From Mucidula mucida (taxonomy: Eukaryota > Basidiomycota > Agaricomycetes > Agaricales > Physalacriaceae), in assembly GCA_015501055.1 (NCBI GenBank), contig JADNYV010000144.1, positions 31,362 to 95,361 on the forward strand: a stretch of 64,000 nt of DNA, given 5' to 3'. Both the position numbers and the translations under genes were made by a program. The notes beneath the pieces are model-generated. The model saw only the letters and a list, made by a program, of their open reading frames with translations. It was not told where the DNA came from and did not search any database. This document shows positions 33,872 to 44,661 of the stretch, in pieces (the first letter of the stretch is position 1; each line of letters begins with the position of its first letter).

Positions 33872-34879
33872 CTATACAACGCGGTGCACGTTCTTGTAAA
33901 TCCACGCTACAATAGTCTCCCTCATTAAATCCTTGTCCGTCAACCACGCCATATGATCTGCACCCTCGATACTTACAAATTCCTTGTCCTTGAACGGCTC
34001 CATGAAAGTGTAGCTGATACTGCCATTCAGCGCTAAATCGTCCGTGCCCGCAAGCGCCAACAGTGGGAGTCCCTGCTCTCCTGCAGTCAAAAGACCCGTT
34101 ACGTTCTGTGTCCGCCCGAGGACAAATTGGGCTACTGGGCCCGGCTGAGCCAGTACATATCCACGGCAAACTGCCTGTAATTCAAATGACGCGTCGTCAG
34201 TGCAGAGGTCTATGAAGGAGATGCCAGCGTTCTGGAAGGAGGCGACATCAGGCGGATTGAGCAGTACTGAAATGAGGGATTTCATCGCGTCGCTGGATGG
34301 TTTAGCGACGGCGTCTTCGGTTATATAGGGTACGGCCGCTAGATGGATGATGCCAGAGAGATAGGAAGGTGGATGGAACGCCAGAACGTCGGCGATATGG
34401 GTGGCTAGATCGTTGACTTAGAAAAACGCGGCCTGTATAGCAGAATAGAGTTGGAACACACCGCCTAGACTCCTGTAACAACAAAGGTCATTAGAACAAA
34501 GGTCGGCATCATTTGAAGATATGTGAAACGCACCATCCCAACACGAAAGGATTCTTCAACCCGAAGGCGTTTACGACGGCGTCGAAGTCCTCAGCCAGTC
34601 TTTGAGATTCCCAAGCAGCGGCGTCAGTGGGCATTCCACTTTGACCGTGCCCACGCGTGTCATAACGAACCTAGAGTGCAAAGATCGCGTCAACTCAACA
34701 AATTGGATAAGATTTCTCACCAGATAGAGCGCTTCTGACCATCGAGGATCCTCAAAGATAGAATTCCACACGAGTAGACCTAGTGCAAGTCCATGAATGA
34801 AGACGAGCGCAGGTTTCGACGCGTCACCGACGGCTTCGGCATAAATAAGTGTTCCGTCCGCCGAAGGTAAGAAGGGCAT
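33872..34879 (-). CDS. Alpha/beta hydrolase
   Basis: Serine hydrolase fold; substrate unknown. It starts at ATG 34879 (MPFLPSADGTLIYAEAVGD). Conserved pieces in order: the oxyanion region FIHGLALGLLVWNSI; after a 50-nt intron, RYDTRGHGQSGMP and LAEDFDAVVNAFGLKNPFV; after a second intron, the nucleophile elbow GWSLG; and after a third 45-nt intron that removes an in-frame TAA, NDLATHIADVLAFHPPSYLS. The C-terminal part has the acid and base regions (LLALAGTDDLALNGS, FVSIEGADHMAWLTD). Catalytic triad candidates are Ser of GWSLG, Asp of GTDDL and His of GADHMAW. Stop at 33872-33874. About 280 residues. The third intron is inferred from the stop and from family alignment by memory. Confidence 0.8.
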
Positions 34880-36311
34880 CCTGACAGTTATTGAGGTGGA
34901 CAGTCGTGGACGAGCGATTGAGCGGAACGAAGTTTATATACGCTCGATCGCGTTACTGGCTGAGTAAAGGATCTTCTCAGTAAGCCACTTTGATTTGTAA
35001 GGGAAGTAGATAGCACTGGAATTGCTGACATGGAAAAGCGCCTAAAGATATACGCGAAATCAAAGCAAACGAAACTTGAGTTAAGGACAGTCATCATGAT
35101 GCTATCTTCCCTACGTGTTTCGTCTCTCTGACTCAGAGTCAAAAGATACCTCTCTATCCAGACAACAGATGACATTTTCGCTGCACTCCTTCTCGAGTGT
35201 GGCGAAGGCGGTTTCTGTCCGACTGATCCACATCAACGAGGAAGGGCATGAATACCTAGTAGGCCAGAGGCGAGAGTGTGGAGACATAGAGTTCGTACGT
35301 GACAGATTCCTGCATGTATGCTGGTCTTCCGTGGCCAGGTGCGTATAGACGTGCTTCATTCAGCGTACATGACCCGCTCGGAAGTGCGGTCGCATGGGAA
35401 GGTTGATGGAAAACTTACACGCCTGCGGACGGCTCGGTCTGGACAATGATGACATGGACAAATTATGACGTATGCGCTACTCCCGTCTCGTCGAGTGCGA
35501 CCCTCTAGTCGAGCTCTTGAGGCCCCTAGGAAACTAAATGTCGACAAGTCAAGCATATTCCCGAAACTATTTGACGGTGGGCGCGTGCCTCCGGGTCTGT
35601 GGTCAGCCTTGATATCAGTCCCGAACGCGATGTCAACCAGCACATCACCAGATGGCATGGACAATTGTACAGCTGTATACTTGTCAGAAAGCCCTAAATC
35701 TCAGCCGTCATCGCAAGGATTTTGAACCATAGGGTTTCGTCTCAGCCCATCATATCGGCAACGCTCAACTGAGCTTTGCAGTCGCTTAGGACGACCAGCT
35801 TCTTAAGTTTTTCTCTAATAACTTACTAGCTTGGTCGGCTTTTTGATGCATCTATACAGCGCTGAGTCATGCTACGACGTACAGTAACAAGTCTGTTCTA
35901 TACTCGTTTCCAATTGCTGCTCCACGCATCCCCACGTACGATTTGCATGGCTATCTTCTCGGTTCCCCGGTGCGGAACAGTGTCCGTTTATTTCCACGGT
36001 CAAACATGATGTGAACGGACATACACGCCCACGTTCCACACCAGCACCCGCATCACATTGACGGTGTCTCTTCGCCGAATTGACTCTCATGGGGGAGAAG
36101 CCTAAGCTGATGGACGTCGGGTCCATATTTTTAACTACCCGGAAATGTTCTTTGAATGGTCCTTTTGTTGGGAGGCAAGCGGATCCTTTGATACATTATG
36201 ATCCAAATCACCGGAGAGCGCTATTCATTGTCCCGCAACCCTCATATATGCCACGGATGCGACGCTTACTCCTTGACGCTTAATCCCTGACGCCTCCTCC
36301 CTCTTCATAAG
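34880..36311. other. Intergenic, nothing recognised
   Basis: About 1.4 kb. Frames of up to 100 codons on both strands around 35356-35725 overlap each other and have no recognisable motif. The right edge carries the upstream region of the seven-TM gene, with a TATA-like TCATATATG near 36241. Confidence 0.4.
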
Positions 36312-38079
36312 ATGTCTACCGCCCAGCAGCTACAGACAGAAGCCGTGCAAGATGTCTATAACAACAACTTGATTGGATTTACGCTGGCGACTACGTGCGT
36401 TGGGTAGACTCCGCAACCTCGCGGACGATTGACTGTACTTCCTAGCTTTTACGGCGCGACGGTTCTGCAGACGTTTGTGTACTATCGCTCGTTCTTTAAG
36501 AAGGACCGCTGGATGGTCCAATGCTTGGTTGTCGTCCTTTCACGCAGTTATTGGACACCTTCTGATACCAGCCATAGGTGGCTCTGCTGTTGTCAGTCGC
36601 TCCTCAGTGTGCTTCCTCTCCTGATTTTGACATTGCCTTAGCGTTCTCAATACTCTCGGAACCGCACTTGTCACCGCAGCGATGATCGAGGACGGCGTCA
36701 GGGTTCGGTGTCCTCGTCCTCTAATGCTCCTTATTTGACGCGTTGATCCGCAGAATGTTGTGATATTCATCTCCCAGATGCATGTCCAGTCTCAATCTGT
36801 TTTCTGTCTCTTACCATCCCCGGTTTTACGTGTATCAGCTGTGGATTGGTACGCCGTTACTTCCATCCTGTTGGCGACTGTAATAACCTCTGATTGTGAT
36901 CTCAGTTTCTGGAAATCTGTTAGCAGCTATACCACTCGTGAGTCTCTAGACCTCCTCTGATATCCGTTAGACCGTCTTATCTACCGCGACGTCAAGTGAG
37001 TTATCGCACACTGCCTGCTACTAGAAGTGCTACTTCAGAAGTAAACTGACCCAGTACATCGTCAGTTCTTGGCATAAGTTTGTACATTTCGTTCACTTCC
37101 ACAGACTCGCCAGCAACCGTCTCTAGTCGAGGCGCATAGAATGTTTGTGTGGTTGACATCTTGATCCGATTTCTCACGCCCCACCAGATTTGTGAATCCC
37201 CGTCTTGTGGCGTTGACGGTTCTGAGCGATAACGTATGTCATTCCTCTGTCTGCAGTGTCTCTGCTCTTCGTTGCATGACCGATCTACTGCCAGATAATC
37301 AGAGGCACCATCAAAGGCCTCTCAGCTTTGGACGATAGTCTCCTTCGGTACATATTACCTTTGCTCGCAGCGTACTGGAGTTGATCGGTCTCCTTTGGCC
37401 TTGTTCATTGTCGGGGACTGCTAACAGGCTGCCTAGGGCTCAGACGATAATCGACAAAATCATCAAGTACGCGGCCTGCCGAGCAACTGTAACGTACATT
37501 GACTGAGACATTTGGTTGGCTCGGACTGATGTTTTCTTAGATTTGCCCAGGTTGTCTACTTCATTACTGTGAGTACGTCCTCTCTCGACGGATGCCCGTC
37601 TACTAAAGTTATTGAAGTACACGGCCTTTCCTCGTCGAACGTACCGGGTTCCTGTCCATCAGATACTATCGAAAAGTGAGCTGCGCGCTCCTGCTGAGCT
37701 TCGTTCGGGTTGACTCTTTGTCAGTCTACATCAACTCGGTCCTTGCGTCGTAAGTTGAGTCACCTTCTTGTATGATCTGAGAAGCTTGTAATTTGAATTT
37801 TCGAACCAGCCTACAGAAATTGAACGACGTTACCTGCACTCTTTCATCCCTCAAGTTTACGGTAAGCTGATGCTGTGATTTCCGTCACCCGTGGCGTAGA
37901 ACACGATCATGACTCTATAATAGCAAACTGGGGGTCGCAGCGTGGAGATCATCGTGTCCCGGGATGTCGAGCGTGATTCGGATGTAGAGGGGATGAAATT
38001 CGGAAGCGGTGGCCAGATAAAGGGAGCGCAGCGCAGCCCGTTTCGGAGGTGTGTTGATTCTAGTGTGTTGAAGGGCTAA
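36312..38079 (+). CDS. Seven-TM protein gene, DUF6534-like, possibly damaged
   Basis: Basidiomycete membrane protein of unknown function. Exon 1 (36312-36394, MSTAQQLQTEAVQDVYNNN) joins over a 51-nt intron to FYGATVLQTFVYYRSFFKKD, which matches the start of this family. Later recognisable pieces are VLNTLGTALVTAAMI (about 36650), DWYAVTSILLATVI (about 36845), RAQTIIDKIIKYAACRATVT (about 37440), FAQVVYFIT (about 37548), and VYINSVLASLQKLND formed across an intron at about 37750-37810. The tail VEIIVSRDVERDSDVEG ends at the TAA 38077-38079. The start, the NSVLASL helix and the polar tail fit the family order. I could not join the exons through 36530-36640 and 36960-37430 without stops, so this may be a pseudogene or hold introns I misread. 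Confidence 0.45.
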
Positions 38080-38799
38080 GTTTTTGATGTGGGTCTACTG
38101 TATGAATAGATTTAATCTTTCGGTTGTGTGAAGGCTCGGCGGTAGTAAATGTATACAGAAACGACTCAGAATGCGGTGAACCGTTGTCGCTTAGTTTTTC
38201 CTTCAACTTCAAAGCCATTTGGCAAGGGGAAACATATCCTTGGCTCAACCTTCCCAGTCCATTTTCTTATCAAGTTGGCATCTTCACTGATCCTCAGGAT
38301 CGCTGGCGCCTCATAGCCTTGCCACAATCGGCTATTCGTTTTCTGATTGAAATAAGCGATAACATCCCCCTTGAACTCGCCGGTGTTATCTTGTCATTTC
38401 CGGGAGTACGTATAAACAGATTATTGTTAGTGACGTTCCTGTACTAATTCGGAGCATCGTTTTCTCAAATTGAGCGCACCAATGTGGGCGGCGGATCCTT
38501 CAGGTTCTGTGCGGAGGGCTTGGGGTATAAAACATTAGACAGACATTTGCACGTCTGTACTCTGTCTGTGGGAGCTTTCTCTCTCATCCTCCAGACAGAC
38601 CTCAACTAAAGGGGAAATTCGAACGAAGAACACACAAAACTCTGGGGCAGTGTTTAAAAAAATACAAGGAATGCGTGCTAATAGTGCTAGAGTACAAGAA
38701 GTGAATCTAACGGTTGCGCGGGATAAGGGAGAGATACAACAATAACGATAGTGTACAGTACGCCCAGCTGCGACGGGCTTCGGATGGACGCGTGGCAAA
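38080..38799. other. Intergenic with an unassigned frame
   Basis: An open plus-strand frame at about 38124-38447 has no ATG. Its middle (RWRLIALPQSAIRFLIEISD) faintly resembles F-box/LRR proteins. No gene is called. Confidence 0.3.
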
Positions 38800-39079
38800 T
38801 TACAATCCCAACTTCTGGGCCAGCACGCTGCAGAGACTGTGTCAGTCTTATAATCAGACAATGCAGTAGAACGCACCTATCCCGTAAGAGGCTTCCTAGG
38901 CTGCTGTACCGTAGCACGGCATAGGTAGATGCTGCCGCGGCAAGCGATAGTGCCCCTAGAGCGGAGATGACGCTGGCGGGCGACAGTGCCTCGGCATCAG
39001 CTGAGGAGTCGCCTTTCGACCAGACATCGGAGGATGTGAGCTGGGGGTGCTCGTAGATGTCGATGGCTGCGCGCATCAT
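38800..39079 (-). CDS. Small single-pass membrane protein
   Basis: Unknown family. ATG at 39079 (a second ATG is adjacent) opens MMRAAIDIYEHPQLTSSDVW, an acidic Ser-rich stretch, then a membrane helix (VISALGALSLAAAASTYAVL) and YSSLGSLLRD. A GTGCGT..TGCAG intron of about 48 nt (near 38827-38874) joins to VLAQKLGL and a TAA at 38800-38802. About 76 residues. A TATA-like CTTTATACC lies about 95 bp upstream. Size and single helix recall small mitochondrial or ER membrane subunits, but nothing specific identifies it. Confidence 0.5.
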
Positions 39080-40474
39080 GGTAGGCGAGTCGAGAGATAT
39101 TGGATAGGGTTAAGTAAGCAATGGGTGACAGATGTCAGAGAATGATAGAGAGGATCGTGATCGTGATCGTCTGTGCTTTATACCGACGCCACCCAAAATC
39201 AGCCGCGGACCTCAACTGTTGTTGTAAGCGCTAGGGTTCGTGGTACGTGGGGGTCATGGACGATGGTACTGAGACAACCCTTTATACTCGTTTAGTCCCC
39301 GCTGTATACGGCACATCGATCGTGATGCATGCTGCCCCTGGACGTGGTCCCGAGACTGCCCTTGTGATGTCCGGATCCGCCGCTCTCTATTTCTCCAGCA
39401 CGACGCGACCATACGAGGTTTATCCTCATATATTCTACACGTCTTTCGTTTGACAACCCTAAAAGGATCATCGCTTTCGCCTTGCTTGGTTTGCGTTCAA
39501 CGAAAGGATCCGAGTGCTCTCGGTCAACCTCCTCGCTCTGTGTCATTGAAGCGATGCTCGCTATCCCCTTGGGACTTTTGACGATGCATTTTCCGGCCCT
39601 CTATGCGTTTTGCAGCTTTCCTCTGCCCCATCAAACACGGCCGGACTTTGATGACCGCGTTGTGGATCCTTATCCCGACGCGTTTGACCCCCCGACATTA
39701 TACTTACTGGGCATAACTTTCGGTGAATGCGGCCGCTGTCCATCATGAAATGAAGAGGTCGGCCATCCATCTACTTGACCGATCCCAGCTGACGTTTCAC
39801 GGTAGAAGAGTGTTTCCCGTCAGTGCTTGCATCACCTAGTAGAATTAGCACCAGAGAACGACGTATACCGGCATCGGTGAAACCTGCTTCGTGTTGCGCA
39901 CCACCACGGTCCCGCTGCGGCGAAGCTAGTAGTAGTTCTAGTAAGCACCAATATATCCTCGCTTTCTTTTGTTTTGCTACGAAGAGTTCGCTGATATACA
40001 CCACTCGCCGACTTTCGTCCGTATCCGAAGAAGTTTCTAGTGCCATGTCAAAAGAGGTGGAGGGCGCGGTCCCGCGTTTCTGTCCAACGTCTGGCTGCTG
40101 CTCTTCGCTGTCAGGCAAAATGGTGCTGCAGTTCGCCATCTTGAAGCGTGTCGCGCACGGCAGGCAGGGTATGATGCATCTGATGCATCACGTTAGCAGA
40201 TTCATATCTGCCGTGTGAAACATCAACAAGCGCCAGGGTTTCGTCAGGCGCGCGTTTCGGCTCTCTTTCACCGACTCTCGTGTCATTCTAGATGGACAAT
40301 GCAGTGTTGTGGCAGCCACATACGTATACACGATTTCTCTTTCGAGCTTCCAAGGTTGACACGTAATCCATGACAGAGCAGCAAAGCTGTCGTCCTGCCT
40401 GCTGTGGATGTTCAATCTAACGTTAGTTTTCCCACCCTCAATCTATTCGCGACTTTCACCTCTGATTCACTACT
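39080..40474. other. Intergenic, nothing recognised
   Basis: About 1.4 kb. A 122-codon ATG frame on the minus strand (39771-40139) and overlapping plus-strand frames lack any motif. None is called. Confidence 0.4.
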
Positions 40475-42035
40475 ATGCAGGCTGCGTCCTCGTCCAGTCG
40501 TCGCTCTTGGCTAGGTCAATGGATGAAGCGACCGGGACTCGAGGTCCTTGATCCAGAGAAATTGGCTGCTTACGCAGAGCGATGGACATTGAAGTGGAAA
40601 CATTACTGCGACATGTTTCCTGCTGAAGAACAAAGACACAAGTTTGATCGTATGAACGAGGAGGAGATTCGACGGAAGGCAGAGTGGTTTGTGAGTGCAG
40701 TTTCTGAAAGGAAAAGCAGCGTATCAAATCGAATGTAGGAGAGCGACTTTGCGCGTATCACAAAGCGCGTGGCTGAGTCGATTGCCGATAGTGTGAGTCT
40801 TCGGTTGGGTTTTGTCGTTCTTTGGACATTCATGCATGCAGTCGGACTGCGAAGTCGTTGCCGGCAGAGCTTTCGTATTCGCGTTAATCGAGGAATGTCA
40901 TTCCAATGTCGTTGATCTTCAGGTATGTGATTCGTCGGCTTCGAGATGCAGTCAAGTAAATGCCTATTCAAGAGCTCAACTGGCCCAGTCGCATCGGAAC
41001 GCCTTGAAACAGTCAGTCTGCCCTTAATTTCCTCTTCAGTATTACAGCTTAAAGCCTGTGCTCAGCTCAAGAAAGTCGACCGATACCACATGTTCTGTCT
41101 TCGAGTAGCCAACGAGCTGTTGACGATGACGCAAATCTCTCGAGCACAAGTACAGGTATGCCGTGTTGACTGTTTCGTGATTTTAGCTGACAACATGGCG
41201 TTTTGAGATGCCCAAATCATCCTTATTAGAAACAGCAGAAGAGGTTGACGTCGATACGCAAGATTTATCCATCCCCGGGGGCTCTACATCCTTTCACAGT
41301 GGACGTCCTCCTGAAAGCCCGAATAACACGTGGAGTTTTCTATACGAGGGCGGCACTGGCGCCGGACCTATCCACCTAGAAGACATACCAAGGGATACGG
41401 GTGCTTCTCCATCACAGCAACCCCCGACGCTTCGCTATGCTGTAAGTCGGGACCTAACAGCACCCCAATATCTCCGGCGTCAATACCACCCACCACCTCA
41501 AGCAGCTACAGTCGCATTGAGCTCTGCGCAATCCCATAGGTACCCTTCTGAATCAAAAGTATCCAAGTTCCATAGTAGGCTCATAAGCACCTTTCCTCGC
41601 AGAACGAACATAAACATCCTCCTTGGGGTATCCTTCTTCGGCGCCTCCATCACCTGGTCGACCGTATTCGCCGGCAGCCGTGGCGACATGGTCATCATCT
41701 CCTGGTCCGCCGCGCTCTTCATCATCGGCACTTCTAGTGCCTCGTCTGCTGCTATCTTGCTTAGCACGGACGAGGATATTATGGAAAAGTACATCGCTGT
41801 AAGGTGGACTGTAAGGGTGCTAAGTATGATCGCTATAGCGCATATTTTGGGTGGGATGATTATCATTGGGGTGGCGTTTCTCATTCTGGATATGGATGCG
41901 CGGGAGCCGACGTTTATGGGTGGGAGGAGGGCGTTAAGGGGGGCGGGGTGTTATGCGATTGGGGTGTCGGTTGGTTTGGTGGGCGTTGGGCTGGTGATGA
42001 GGAGGCGGTATACGACGAGGACTTGGTTTCGGTGA
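40475..42035 (+). CDS. Uncharacterised membrane protein with four C-terminal helices
   Basis: Function unknown. From ATG 40475 (MQAASSSSRRSWLGQWMKRP) exons join through short GTGAGT/GTATGT introns. The order is ...EEIRRKAEWF, ESDFARITKRVAESIAD, SDCEVVAGRAFVFALIEECH, SSTGPVASERLET, LKACAQLKKVDRYHMFCLRV, and then a long last exon from 41208. Phases agree at each junction. The N-terminal half is helical and charged. After a Pro/Ser-rich linker the last exon has four membrane segments: NINILLGVSFFGASITWSTV, MVIISWSAALFIIGTSSAS, VLSMIAIAHILGGMIIIGV and GCYAIGVSVGLVGVGLVM. Ends with Arg-rich residues at 42035. About 420 residues. It resembles agaric hypothetical proteins with a C-terminal four-helix membrane domain; no enzyme motif is visible. 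Confidence 0.65.
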
Positions 42036-42256
42036 GGAGGTGTAGGTGAGGAGGTGTAGGTTATATGTATGAAGATTTTAGACTGTAAATACTGCATGAT
42101 ACTTGTACATTCTTCTTCAAAATGTTTGATTAACACTGAGATGACGCCTTGATTTAAATTTAGGTATCGCAACCGGAGAGGTCGTGAAATAAAGACAGCA
42201 AGACAGAAAGCAGTAGTACTACATATAAACAAGATAGGCCACATCTTCAGGACCTA

Positions 42257-43217
42257 CTAGAGCTGCGAAACCCCATACGCAAAAGTCTTGGCCATTCCAG
42301 CCACTTGATAACTCTTCAACTCCCCGCACCCAACAAAATGCTCCTCCATCCCGCTCACATCATCCTCCACCACCTCCAAACAAAAAGGACACAAATAATG
42401 ATCATCGATATGGAACGTATATTTCCTGGGGTGCGCGGCACCGGTGCATTGTTGGGAGAGACAGTAGCTGTCCACCGGGATGCGCATTGTGTAGCAGATC
42501 AGAGCAGATGGGATGTCGACGTTGGGTCCGACGACCGCCTGCGCTGTTTCGCGATAGACGCTAGGAAGGAGGATGGGTGTGTAGTCTTTGGGGCTGGGAG
42601 GGCACTGTGAGTGGCGCGTAACGCGACAAAGGTCGGCGATGCGTACCAGGGAAGTATCACAGCATGGACGGAGGCATAATCTTCTTCCGAGTCACTTTCC
42701 TCGTCGGACTCGCTGTCGGGCGAAGAGCTCAACTCGTCCACACTGTTTGGACTGACTTCTTGGCTCCATGCAAAAACGTTCTCCGGATTCGGGATGATGG
42801 TCTTACGCGGACGAGCAGAACGCGCTGGACGCGAAAAATAAGGGGTTCTGTCATCGATGTCAATGAAGATTTCGTGGAGGTTGAACTAGCGGAGCGTACC
42901 GATACACTCCTCCGGCGGTGGCCGCCCGAAAAGTGGCCTGGTGCGCGGCATTAGTTTGACGCGAATAAGGATGGAAGCAGTTCGCGTTATTTCTGCGTAG
43001 GAGGGATGTTAGTCTCCAAGCCCAAGACATGATATCGAGCAAGAATGGAAAAGGCATACCGCGCGAACGAGCGAAGTGTGTGACGGCCTTGAGCACCGTC
43101 AGGATTGACGAATGCATGTGTGCCAGACGTGGACGGAGACTCGTAGGAGTCGATGTTACGACTAGATGGGGTGGCGATGTAAGGCGGGAGAACGAATGCC
43201 AGAGGTAGCACGTACAT
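42257..43217 (-). CDS. Acidic hypothetical protein with a Cys/His C-terminal motif
   Basis: Not recognised. ATG 43217 (MYVLPLAFVLPPYIATPSSR). Exon 1 ends at TLRSFAR with a GTATGC intron of about 66 nt. Exon 2 runs through QTNAAHQATFRAATAGGVY. A 51-nt intron leads to TPYFSRPARSARPRKTI and an acidic run (SDEESDSEEDYASVHAVI). A further 53-nt intron restores frame into DYTPILLPSVYRETAQAVVG. The end is QCTGAAHPRKYTFHIDDHYL and CPFCLEVVEDDVSGMEEH with later VGCG, a possible C2HC zinc site, then a stop at 42257. All joins were inferred by eye. About 240 residues. The Cys/His site and acidic patch would fit a nuclear or RNA-related protein. Confidence 0.55.
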
Positions 43218-44265
43218 GTCAATGACAGGGTGGCTAGCATGATTTGAAAGGGCTTGTTGGATTGGCGCCTGATCGCCTATCCAAAGGGCGTTTCTGTGCA
43301 GATCATCATCAGGGGAGTTCTATGTGTGCTAGAAATGAACGAGAGACTGACGAATTCTGGGACGAAGACTCGGAGGAGAAGTTGGACATGATAGGAAACA
43401 AGCACAATAGGGTAGACCATCCTACGCGCGTCGCGTCAATTTATAGTAACTCGCCGCGTCTCGAAGTCACGTGAAGAGAACAATGAAGGAGCTATACTAT
43501 TGGCTGCTCCCCCCTGAAGCGAACCCATTTTGGATATGGATGGGCTGATATTCGCTTATGGTAATTCAACAATGGGAGCAGGAGTGAAAGAACGATCGGG
43601 CTACACAAGACCAAGCAACGGCACAGCTGCGGGTTTGGACGATCTCTCGGCGTCGGCGACTTGCTAGTGTATATGTGCAGGTGAATAATATATGCGCAGG
43701 TGAATAACGAAGCGTGTTGTTAGGCTGGGGCTAGATTACTGGGCTTAAAGACATAGAGAACGAATGAGAGAAAAGGCTTACTGTCGGCTCTTCGCAATTG
43801 TCACTTGCAGAAACGTAGTGCAGGTTTTAAGAGGATGCGGCAATCGCCGGCAGACTGTATAGTTATGGAACACGGCACCGGCAATGACGAATACCGAGTG
43901 CCGAGGTACGAGCGATCGGGATTGTGGCTGTGTTATGCTAACAGTGTGCCATCCTGCCACGTTAAACCTCCCAGACGAGGGTTTGCCATGGAGAAACAAT
44001 GTTCCCCAACAGAGGCAAAGGTTGACACTGCAAAAGCATGCCAGCTATGGGACGACCCACAGCACAACCACGGTCTCGCCACAGGGTATCCCCAGACCCC
44101 ACTTGACCACAACCACCTGTCTCACTTTGCACGGCTTAATTTTGCTCCAAGCATCCCCTCATTTTGTGCATGCAGAGGCCAGGGCTACAATAGAGAGGAG
44201 ACTTGATGTTTTGTGTACCAAGGTACAGGCTCGCAATCAAACACATAACAGGACTTGTATAGCTG
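43218..44265. other. Intergenic, nothing recognised
   Basis: Host flank of the large transposon. Overlapping frames on both strands have no motif. Confidence 0.4.
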
Positions 44266-44273
44266 TATAGGAG
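44266..44273. repeat. Left 8-bp target duplication of the KDZ element
   Basis: TATAGGAG directly precedes the left inverted repeat and recurs, in direct orientation, immediately after the right one at 60418-60425. An 8-bp duplication is characteristic of Zisupton/KDZ-type transposition. Confidence 0.9.
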
Positions 44274-44600
44274 CACCTGATAGTCCCGTTGTTCCGACCT
44301 AATTAGGTACCATACTGTGATCACAGTGTGACACCTAATTAGGCCGACTTGACCGTAACGCGCGGTCAAGCACTAGTTAGCCATTAAATACAACTACTAC
44401 TACTTGTAATAAATTTACTTTGAAGACTTCTGGCGGGTAAGAGGCGGGTACGCGCAGCCGTCCATTCCCAATCGGGAATGCACCTCGTCGGAACTTTTCC
44501 ACGGCCTCGTCATCACTCGGATGACACACCCGCCTTCATCAACTGCCAAATCGGGCAGGAGCTCATCATCCCGCCACCCCCGCTCATTGTCGGACTCAAA
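44274..44600 (+). repeat. Left terminal inverted repeat of the KDZ element
   Basis: Begins CACCTGATAGTCCCGTTG and matches the complement of 60091-60417 with few differences, all in its inner half. It contains two copies of the palindrome CCTAATTAGG (44298-44307, 44334-44343) flanking the palindrome CTGTGATCACAG (44315-44326). It also contains a hairpin CTTGACCG/CGGTCAAG with a 7-nt loop (44348-44370) and an inner palindrome ATTCCCAATCGGGAAT (about 44464-44479). Confidence 0.92.
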
Positions 44601-44661
44601 GTTGGCAGTATAAATAAAAATAAAAATAATACAATACATGGACAGTAAATATAATGCATAA

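Noticed and set aside
35356..35725. Overlapping 86- to 102-codon frames on both strands
   Set aside because: Complementary shadows without any domain or splice partner.
39771..40139. 122-codon ATG frame on the minus strand
   Set aside because: No motif, no supporting exons, and a similarly long frame lies opposite; likely chance.
42590..42615. Apparent 23-nt intron in the acidic protein gene (minus strand)
   Set aside because: A normal 53-nt intron with a GTACGC donor and CCCAG acceptor restores the same frame, so no ultrashort intron is needed.
43805..44270. Two overlapping plus-strand frames of about 130 codons
   Set aside because: They lack motifs and run into the transposon end; no evidence of a gene.
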